Source: Trematomus loennbergii (lineage: Eukaryota; Chordata; Actinopteri; Perciformes; Nototheniidae). From it: a DNA stretch of 64,000 nt. The stretch's first letter is position 1. Every line of letters begins with the position of its first letter. The notes under the pieces were generated by a model. That model was not told where the DNA came from and ran no database searches. It saw only the letters and a program-made list of their open reading frames with translations. Made by a program: the position numbers and the translations under genes. Below, piece by piece: positions 56,349 through 64,000 of the stretch. The stretch covers positions 26,196,970-26,260,969 of the forward strand of contig JAAOOA010000116.1 in NCBI GenBank assembly GCA_012861695.1. Direction: 5' to 3'.

Positions 56349-57422
56349 TAATGAGCTCCATAGAGGAGTTAGCAGTCAGATAAAAAACCTCCCACAGACT
56401 CAGACACTTTCTGGCACTCTTTGTGTGAAGCATTAGCACTCTTCATCACAGCTTGGATGTTACTGCAAGTGAGACTGTTCAGGTATTGTTCATGAGAGTT
56501 AACATATGATCTGCCTGCATTACTGATGGATGCTCAATTCAATGTGACATAACTTTTGATGGGCATGTGGAAGTGCAGAGATATAGATATCTGTATTTTG
56601 TGATCATGTTTACAGTTTATGTTCTGATCATCTGCAGTAATTCCACTATTGTGTGCATCATTGTTATTCACAAAAGCCTCCATGAGCCTATGTACATGAC
56701 ATTACATGTTACTTGTTAGACGCTTTTATCCAAAGCGACTTACATTCTCAATACTGTGGGCAATCCCCACAGGAGCAATTTGGGGTGAAGTGTCTCAGGG
56801 ACACAACGACATGCTGACTGCAGTGGGGTTTGAACCTGTGACCCACTGATCCCAACACCAACGTCTATATGTAAACCTCTGCAATATTCAACCATCATGA
56901 GAAAAAGAACTGTCAATGTCTGTCTGGTTTTGTCTTGGCTTCTGCCGACTTGTGAGACTGCAGTGGGATTTATTCTTTATTCTAATAGCAAACTCTGCAT
57001 TTTACTATTAGGGGGATTTTTGTAACAATTCAATTTACAATCTTCAGTGTGTGAGCTCAAGCGCTCTCTCTGTATATGGAGTGTTCATGTTGATAAATAT
57101 GTCACTTCTGCCTCTTATCTTCATACTTTTTACATACACCAGGATACTTATACTATCATATCAAAATGGTAGAGAATACAGGAGGAAAGCTGCACAGACC
57201 TGTTTACCCCACCTGTTGGTTTTAATCAGCTTTTCCTGTTTATTTTATTTAGATGTTGTTATAATTCGTCTAGGATTAAATATTCCCAAAATGACACGTT
57301 TGATATTGACTTTGCAAATGGTTTCCTATCACTCCCTCTTCAACCCAATCATATACGGACTGAAAATGAAAGAAATATCTAAACACCTTAAATTGTTGTT
57401 GTGTCGGATCAAATCACACTAA
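56349..57422 (+). pseudogene. Olfactory receptor interrupted by a SINE and an internal deletion
   Basis: The 5' part (to 56,698) matches the inverted duplicate and reads into LHEPMYM at the start of TM2. A SINE follows (56,702-56,857). OR sequence resumes at about 56,861 with SICKPLQYSTIM, just after the TM3 MAYDRY motif. It continues through TM4 (VNVCLVLSWLLP), a frameshift near 57,010-57,025, then TM5-TM7 (LLPLIFILFTYTRILIL, KAAQTCLPHLL, NPIIYGLKMKE) to TAA at 57,420-57,422. About 60 residues covering TM2-TM3 are gone. It is dead by at least three lesions. Confidence 0.88.
56702..56857 (-). mobile_element. tRNA-derived SINE, copy 2, inside the OR pseudogene
   Basis: Reverse complement of the element at 385-575. 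It shows TTTTATCCAAAGCGACTTAC at about 56,726 and the inverse B box GGTTTGAACC at 56,827-56,836. The 3' tail (ATGTAATG) abuts the OR break at 56,698. Confidence 0.85.
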
Positions 57423-57429
57423 TGTTACC

Positions 57430-57930
57430 TGGGTTGGGGTAAAGATTTACTAAACATAGCACAACAAGTCAGGAAATGTGTGTTTGATAGACGACTACTT
57501 TTTTGTAACAATGCTTCTTGGCATTACATTTCATACCGTTGGAAAGCCTGTTTATTTCTCTTTTAAATGGAGCCACATTTGTGTGGAACAAGCATTTGTG
57601 GGATGAGAAGCAGAGCTGAGTATGTGGGTCACGCCATGAATAATGTGCCAAATCTTCTCTGCCAATGCCAAACAGCTTTGTATTGCTGTTGCTGTTGACT
57701 CTTTGTTGGTGTTGTTCGAACAATTAAGAAATCTGACAGAAGAGATCAGGAAGCTGCAGCTTTAACAGCCGCCCCCTCAGAGACAGATACTAACAATTAC
57801 AAAGATGAATCAAAAATAATATTTATCCAACATAATGTAAAAATTAAAGCAAAAGCCTACATAGCAATAATAAGAGCAACTGAAAATAAAAGTTCTTCTT
57901 CCCACAATCCAATCTGTGTTGTCTTATTAC
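57430..57930. other. Intergenic, no gene seen
   Basis: Shares a block (AGCACAACAAGTCAGGAAATGTGTGTTTG...AACAATGCTTCTTGGCA) with 54,130-54,200, a diverged direct duplicate outside the OR copies. Confidence 0.5.
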
Positions 57931-57935
57931 GATGT

Positions 57936-57971
57936 GTATGTGTATGTGTGTATGTGTGTGTGTGTATGTGT

Positions 57972-58045
<74 letters not shown>
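57936..58045. repeat. (TG)n microsatellite at the LINE 3' end
   Basis: About 110 bases of TG/TATG, immediately followed by three TTCAAGG units that form the LINE tail. Confidence 0.95.
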
Positions 58046-58046
<1 letters not shown>

Positions 58047-58340
58047 CAAGGTTCAAGGTTCAAGGTTCTTTATTGTCAATCTGACATAGCTACAGAGTAA
58101 TTATGCAGTTGAAAATCTTATGTCACAGGCTTCTCCAACAATGCAACATAATAACATAACATAAAACAATAAGAGCATGAGCAATACAAAAATAATAATA
58201 GTTATAAAAATGAAATAAAGTTATGATGTGGAATAGTGCAGTACGAGTCTATATACAAGTTATTGGAATGATATATATATATTAGGTATTAGATACATAC
58301 TACTGAGTAGCAGATGAATGTTTGATGTTGTTTCAACAGT

Positions 58341-59275
58341 TCAATTTTTTAACAGTCTCACTGCCCGCGGGAAGAAACTGTCTCCGAATCTTCTTGTCCT
58401 TGCCAGGATGCTGCGGTAACGTCTGCCAGACGGCAACAGAAAGAACAGTTTGTGGCTGGGGTGATGGGGGTCTTTGATAATCCGTAGTGATTTCTTCCTG
58501 AGCCGCTGGGAGTAAAGGTCCTCCATGGATGGCAGCTCCGTCCTGGTGATGTGCTGTGCAGTTTTCACCACCCTCTGTAAAGCCTTACGATCGAGGTCGG
58601 TGCAGCTGCCGTACCAGGCCGTCATGCTGCCAGTGAGGATACTCTCTATCGTGCACCTGTAGAAGTTGCAGAGTATCCTGGAATCCATTTTGAACCTCCT
58701 CAACCTGCGGAGGAAGAAGAGCCGCTGTCGAGCTTTCTTGGTGATGGTGGTGGTGTGAAGAGACCATGTCAGGTCCTCAGTGATGTGGACCCCAAGGAAC
58801 CTGAAGCTTTTGACTCTCTCCACCGTAGTCCGTCTCCCTGCTGCTTCCTGTAATCCACAATCAGCTCCTTTGTTTTGCTGATGTTGAGATGGAGGTTGTT
58901 ATCCTGGCACCAAGATGTCAGGTTTTCGACCTCCTCTCTGTACGCCGTCTCGTCATCGTCTGTGATCTGGCCGATGACGGTCGTGTCATCAGCAAACTTC
59001 ACGATGGTGTTGGAGCTGTGTGTGGCCACGCAGTCGTGGGTGAACAGGGAGTAGAGGAGAGGGCTGAGCACGCAGCCTTGAGGGGCACCGGTGTTGAGAA
59101 TCAGGGTGGAGGATGTGATGTTTCCCACCCGCACTGCCTGGGGTCTGCCCGTCAGGAAGTTCAGGATCCAGTCACAGAGGGCGCTGTTGAGCCCGAGGTC
59201 TCTGAGCTTGATGGCCAGCTTGGAGGGCACAATGGTATTGAATGCTGAACTGTAGTCAATGAACAGCATTCTCAC
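58341..59275 (-). pseudogene. LINE reverse transcriptase palm to C-terminus
   Basis: Two overlapping frames (59,275-58,769 and 58,823-58,341) carry [30 protein letters not shown] and [12 protein letters not shown], the order expected for RT motifs onward. The junction near 58,800 is a frameshift. The YADD-type box is intact as FADD. Confidence 0.85.
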
Positions 59276-60192
59276 ATATGTGTTCCTGTTCTTCGGGTCC
59301 AGGTGTGAGAGGGCAGTGTGGAGGGTGAGGGCTATGGCGTCGTCTGTGGACCTGTTTGCTCTGTAGGCAAACTGCAGGGGGTCCAGAGATTCAGGGAGGG
59401 AGGAGGTGATGAATATTTGACTAACCGCTCAAAGCACTTCATTATGATGGAGGTGAGTGCTACTGGGCGGTAGTCGTTGGGGCAGGTGATGATTGTCTTT
59501 TTGGGACAGGAATGATGGTGGAGTGTTTAAAACATGTGGGGACTACAGACTGCAGCAGGGACCTGTTGAAGATGTCTGTGAACACCTCTGCCAGCTGAAC
59601 TGCACACACCCTGAGAACACGGCCAGGGATGCCATCAGGTCCAGGAGCCTTGTGTGGGTTAACCCTTTTAAAGGATTTACACACATCTGCCCTATTTAAA
59701 ACAAAAGGGCAGTGTAGCTCCTGGTCCCTCTGTACCTCCACAGCCTGGCTGCTCTCAAAGCGTGCAAAAAAACTGTTTAGCTCATCTGGGAGAGATGCGC
59801 ACGCAGACACTCCCGCAGCACCCCCCGCTGCTCCTTTGTAGTCAGTCATTGTCCTTAGTCCCGCCCACATATTCCTAGTGTTACAGCCTTTGAAGTCAGA
59901 TTCCACCTTCTTTGTACTGTCTCTTTGCATTTTTAATTGCTCTCCGGAGATCATACCTAGACTTCCTGTACTCCTCCAAATCTCCCGCTGTGTGCGCGAG
60001 AGTGCGCGCTTTCAGTTTGCCGCGCACCTCAGTTTACCAGGGCTTTTGATTTGGGAATGTCCGTACAGAAACCTTCGGTACCACGTCATCGATGCATTTC
60101 CCAATGTAGCAGATGACAGTGTCCGTGTGTGTGTTGATGTTATTGTCCTCAAACACACTCCAATCCGTGGATGCAAAGCAATCCTGCAGTGC

Positions 60193-60956
60193 TCATCTGA
60201 CTCCTCGCTCCATCGTTGTACTGTCCTTGTTACGGTCTGTCCCTTTTAAGTTTCTGCTTGTACGCAGGCAACAACAGTAGTGAGATATGGTCTGATTTGC
60301 CGAAGGGAGGGCGAGGGAGAGCCTTATATCCATTCCGGAAAGGGGAATAAACATGGTCCAGTATGTTTCCCCGCGCGTCGGGAAGTTGATGTGTTGGTAA
60401 TATTTTGGCAAAACCTTCTTCATGTTGGCGGTGTTGAAATCTCCGGCCACAACGAACGCCGCATCTGGCCGTGAAGTCTCGGTTTTATCAATAATCCCAA
60501 ACAGCTGATCGAGTGCCGTGTTGTTGTCGGCGAGTGGCTGCGGCGGGATATACACTGCTGTTATCACAACAGATGTGAATTCCCTCGGCAGATGGAAGGC
60601 CCGACATGAGATCATGAGGTGCTCTAGCTGTGCGGAACAGTCCGATGAAATAATCTTCACATCTGAGCACCAGTTGTTGTTAGTCATTACACACACACCG
60701 CCTCCCTTACTTTTCCCCGAGTTAGCAGTCCGGTCCTGACGAAAAATAGAGAATCCATCAGGGACAATGCGGAGTCCGGGATAGCGGGGTTGAGCCAAGT
60801 CTCAGTGAGAATTAACACGTTACAGTTCTTAATGTCCCGTTGAAAAGCAATCCGGCTTCTGAGTTCATCTAGCTTATTTTCAATGGATTGAACATTAGCC
60901 AGAAGAATACTCGGAAGAGGGGGCCGATTCTCTCGTTTCCTCAGTCTGACCAGCAA
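60193..60956 (-). pseudogene. LINE apurinic-type endonuclease domain
   Basis: Frames 60,956-60,687 and 60,798-60,193 read RPPLPSILLANVQSIENKL, LTETWLN, FSIFRQDR, GGGVCVM, AVYIPPQ and VAGDFNTANM, the conserved APE blocks that nick target DNA. A frameshift lies near 60,700. The last block (SDH) falls past a change near 60,300, where the frame degrades. Confidence 0.8.
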
Positions 60957-61256
60957 CCCGGCCCGGCATCCCCGCTTTGTCTCTTCTTGCGTCTCTCAGG
61001 TAGAACAGCAACAGGTAGCCATGGTGAATCTCCATTGTTTGTCGGAGGGTTATTATTGTCCACGAAGTTTCGCAATTGGAGAAGTTCCTCTCTGCTATAT
61101 TGTATGGCAGAGTAGGTGCGGTCGGCTAGCATGTTGCGAACCATGTTAAAAGTAAAACGGCAAAAGTAAAAGAAATATGTACAAAATACGAAAATGGGCA
61201 AAGTTGGAGAGGAGCACATAGACGATGCGGCCATCTTCACCGGCGCATCACGTTAA

Positions 61257-61275
61257 AGTGTGTGTGTGTGTGTGT

Positions 61276-61358
<83 letters not shown>
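61257..61358. repeat. (TG)n microsatellite at the LINE 5' end
   Basis: About 100 bases of TG with one GG interruption. Right flank CTCTCAGTAACATGATGCAA is the inverse of the left flank of the TG array at 53,040. Confidence 0.95.
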
Positions 61359-61944
61359 CTCTCAGTAACATGATGCAATGTATTCAGATGACAGCAGTGT
61401 CCACAGATGCTGATGTAATGAGGGTCTCCCCCTCGATTAAAAATGGTCAATGAATCTGCAGAATATCGTCTTGAATGTTCCTGAGCTTTTGGTAAACATA
61501 GAGAAACGATGTATTTGTGGCCCTTAAAGAGACCAGAAGGTGTTCCAAAGACAGGAAGAACACGAGGCAGAGTTTTCTATATGCCTCTTGTTTGGTAGTT
61601 TAATTCAAATCAGAGCTTGGTCAGAAAGGAAAAGCTCTGAGCTTTAAAAGGGTCCACTTCCTGTTTGGTAGAGATGATCACCGTGGGAGCAGTTTTGTAT
61701 TGAAGTTAGTCTGTAACACTGCACAGCATTTCCAAGTGTGGTCATCTCAAACATCCCTAAAACTTCAAGTTGACCTTTCCACGATAACATGTGTGTGAGT
61801 TAATGATGATAAACCAACCAAATGAGTTTTACAATCCACCTCTCTCCTCCTCAGAAGTCTCCACGTCAGTGTCCCTTACTGTGCATCATTCCTCTGCATA
61901 TTGTGAGGCTTCTTACACACACAGACTGCCTATCATTTAAAAGC

Positions 61945-62429
61945 TTAAAGTGGACCTATCATGCTATATTTGAATAATATAGTGTAGGACCATACCTATA
62001 TAAGGCATATTTATACTTAATTTTTTTCAAAATACCAAACAGATCATGCATTTTAGCCATGCCTCATTTTGCTCAATTTGACAATTTCTAGCTCTGGGCA
62101 GATTCAGTGAGAACAGCACCATCTACTGGCCTGGCATATGTACTACAGCGTCTCCAGCGCTTTCGAACGGCAATGGCCGTGGCTGTCTCCTCCTGATTGG
62201 TGAGTTGGCCCAATAGCCGTAGCGTCACCGTCCTGACGTCAGGACAGTGTTCAAATCTGGATCAGTTTTTATCAGATCCGTTGCAGCCCCTTTTTTAGAG
62301 ATTTGGGTATGGAGGAAAATAGAGAGAGTTGTGTTTTCTGACACTTGGTGAGTTCCCTGGAACACCGGGGACACATATTCATGTATAAAGACGTACAAAA
62401 GTGCATTTTGCATGATAGGTCCCCTTTAA
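61945..62429. mobile_element. TTAA-flanked MITE, copy 2
   Basis: It starts TTAAAGTGGACCTATCAT and ends ATGATAGGTCCCCTTTAA. It is the reverse complement of the copy at 49,401-49,895 with few differences, including an intact GACGTCAGGAC-type centre. Stretch 61,440-61,940 before it shows no gene. Confidence 0.85.
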
Positions 62430-62539
62430 CATATAATGTACCTGTCACATCCTCATTATGCTGATGGCAAACACTCTACCGATGCAATAGGGAACGTTCT
62501 GAATGCCTCATCAAATGGCCTTCATAAAGATCTCATTTG

Positions 62540-62960
62540 CACCAGAATCAGAGTCAGAATCAGAAGTCCTTTATTTGTCCCGCATCGTGGAAATGTTCAT
62601 GAACAACAGATCGTGCAGGTAAGGTCAAGAAAAAAATAAAAGAATGGCTAAGTATGCACACGTTATTAATAACACAATAGGTCAAAAACAATATAACAGA
62701 CATGTACGCCATGTTAATAAAAGTAGCAGTAGGAGGGTATATTGCACAAAGTATTGTATATTTTTAATTGGAGGATAAAAACCTCTTTATTTGTCACAAA
62801 TACATTTAAAAAGCACACACAGTGAAATGTGGTCTCTGCTTTTAACCCATCCTAGTATAGCTATTGAGTGGGCCCTCTCCCAGCAGTAGCAGTCCACACT
62901 CCATTTTTAGATCTGTGCGGGGACTTGAACCGACAACCCTACGGCAGTTATTGCACATCA
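62540..62960 (-). mobile_element. LINE 3' tail and adjacent retroelement fragment
   Basis: CAGAATCAGAGTCAGAATCA, then AGTCCTTTATTTGTCCC, is the inverse of the ...AATAAAGGACT...GATTCTGATTCTG tail common in fish LINEs. At 62,790-62,950, GTGAAATGTGGTCTCTGC and TTGAACCGACAACCCT match another frequent teleost repeat. Both are fragments. Confidence 0.5.
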
Positions 62961-63190
62961 GAAGTCTGGTAGCTCTGTGTACAAATGTGCAAAATAATCT
63001 GAGGGTTGTCTGAAGATAAAAAAAGTGAATATCTCGTTTAATATCCAAGATGTACAGACATATTTAGCTGTATAAGTTTTGACCTGTATGAAGACAGAAC
63101 ATTTGTAGATACAGCTTTGGGTCTCCAGAACATTTGCTCAGAAAAACTAAAGTGAAAAGTAACAGATAAAATAATGAAAATCTTGATCTC

Positions 63191-63489
63191 TAACGAGGAG
63201 TTACGTATGGTAACACTTGTTATATAAGCACAGGCGGAGCCCTCTACTGGACTCTATGGGTACTACCTTATCATGCAAGCATTCACCTACTGAGACTTCT
63301 ATAGACGTAGCCGGCCCCGGGGCGGGCCTACCTGAATGCGCGCGCATCTCACCGTATAAAAGGAGGCCTCGCCTCCTGACCGTCATCCTACACCTCTCTT
63401 CAGCGAGCGGTATAGGACAGACAGTGCCCCGAGTAGAGGGCTCCGCCTGTGCTTATATAACAAGGGTTACCATACGTAACCCCTCGTTA
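63191..63489. repeat. DIRS terminal module, copy 3
   Basis: Arms 63,191-63,244 and 63,433-63,489 are inverses apart from small changes, around a core with TATAAAAG at 63,354-63,361. Same organisation as 16,111-16,407. Confidence 0.75.
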
Positions 63490-63939
63490 AATCTCTCACA
63501 GGCTCCGAGCCCCGATGTATACACACGCTGTCGTCCAACAACACCGTTCCACCTCACTGTCCCTGACCGGCTTTAGCAGCCGCTGCGCCTCACTCACCTC
63601 TCCCTCGGTTGTAACCGTGGAAAAGTCCGGGCTGCGGCTGACAGAGCACACCCTGACGCGCTTTCCTCGCGAAAAGTGTGCCCGGAAACAGTGCTGAGGG
63701 CCCTAAGGAGCACGGGGAGAGCGCAAGTGCCCCCATGTCCCCCACACTCAGACACTGACCCCGTGCAGAGTGTGTGCAGACTATAGTGTGGAGGGCTCTC
63801 CCCCCCTGCCCCCAGGCAGGTGAGGCGAGCCCTCCAGCCCCGTAAGGGCCCAGTGCCCACTACGTTCCCCCGAGACTCTCCAGGGGCCCGGAAAAAAACG
63901 TAAACGCATTTACGCCCTCCTCACCAGTCCTGTGTTGCC

Positions 63940-64000
63940 CCAGCAAGCACAGACGCGGAAAAGAGCCAGACATATCCAAGAGATAAAACTTTATGAAGGG
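63940..64000 (-). pseudogene. DIRS tyrosine recombinase C-terminus, copy 3 (partial)
   Basis: The last bases translate on the minus strand as PFIKFYLLDMSG, including the nucleophilic Tyr, as in copy 1. Only the edge is inside the window, so intactness cannot be judged. Confidence 0.6.

Larger units (their letters stand above)
58046..61254 (-). mobile_element. Near full-length Rex1/CR1-like LINE (APE endonuclease + RT), decayed
   Basis: On the minus strand: N-terminal leader from MKMAASSMCSSPTL (61,240); PPLPSILLANVQSIENKLDE and LILTETWLNP (APE motifs); GGVCVMTNNNWC and FVVAGDFNTANM (endonuclease Asp/Asn); [54 protein letters not shown]; catalytic FADDTTVIG; thumb and C-terminus ending RAVRLLKN at 58,341. 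The 3' end is a short TTCAAGG repeat. About 3.2 kb, with frameshifts near 60,960, 60,700, 60,190-59,950, 59,450-59,280 and 58,800. TG repeats abut both ends. The clade is inferred from motif memory; L2 remains possible. Confidence 0.85.
63191..64000 (-). mobile_element. DIRS1-like retrotransposon, copy 3, terminal part (continues past the window)
   Basis: The terminal module (63,191-63,489) is followed by the same 3' region as copy 1, but without the Harbinger insertion. At the window edge, CATATCCAAGAGATAAAACT matches 17,966-17,985, the codons around the YR catalytic Tyr of copy 1. The rest of the element should lie beyond 64,000. Confidence 0.8.

Noticed and set aside
1..64000. CRISPR arrays, operons, bacterial promoters or ribosome sites
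   Set aside because: The sequence is spliced vertebrate DNA; repeats found are microsatellites, minisatellites or transposon parts, none with CRISPR-like repeat-spacer structure.

Overview
The window is eukaryotic nuclear DNA, almost certainly from a teleost fish and plausibly a percomorph (that narrower placement is inference). The grounds are a spliced vertebrate CYP27-type cytochrome P450 gene, intronless fish-type olfactory receptor remnants, DIRS1-like elements with a tyrosine recombinase, Jockey-superfamily LINEs, a tRNA-derived SINE, Harbinger, hAT and piggyBac debris, and long CA/TG and TC microsatellites. Most of the sequence is nested mobile DNA.

Layout. 1-1.9 kb: SINE and dispersed repeat. 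2.0-14.8 kb (+): nine-exon CYP27-type gene. Its splice phases are consistent throughout, but exon 1 carries one extra nucleotide. Its introns hold a LINE remnant, a piggyBac foldback, a 2.3-kb inverted-repeat element with microsatellites at the inner arm ends, and a 2.1-kb TIR element with a target duplication. 16.1-21 kb (-): decayed DIRS1-like element (RT, RNase H, tyrosine recombinase) carrying a Harbinger-like insertion. 21-25.1 kb: repeat units and a long minus-strand ORF with coiled coil and SGNH-like region, interrupted upstream by a 1.3-kb hAT-like element with an 8-bp target duplication. 25.5-42 kb: the most interesting segment. A fifteen-exon HECT-type E3 ligase-like gene (+, 26.6-37.9 kb) converges on a seven-exon DDE integrase/transposase gene (-, 40.6-38.1 kb). 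Both begin with the same 24-nt coding exon and splice donor, inside a 43-bp inverted repeat. The DDE gene reads intact. The HECT gene has one frameshift and one nonsense codon, and its introns hold a Harbinger element, a LINE and a hAT MITE.

42-46.5 kb: hAT BED-finger fragment, Ty3/gypsy scraps and a rearranged second DIRS copy. 47-48.7 kb: GC-rich coding-like minisatellites and a TIR repeat. 49.4-62.4 kb: two inverted copies of one MITE around an olfactory receptor pseudogene group (50.4-57.4 kb, including an inverted duplication of one receptor's 5' end) and a near full-length LINE (58.0-61.25 kb). 62.5-64 kb: LINE/SINE tails and the terminal part of a third DIRS copy running off the window.

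The P450 is the only clear host metabolic gene. The olfactory receptors are host-derived but broken. The HECT/DDE pair behaves as one mobile unit in which two genes appear to share a start exon. No rRNA, functional tRNA or CRISPR was seen. All family calls are by eye from translated motifs; no database search was possible.
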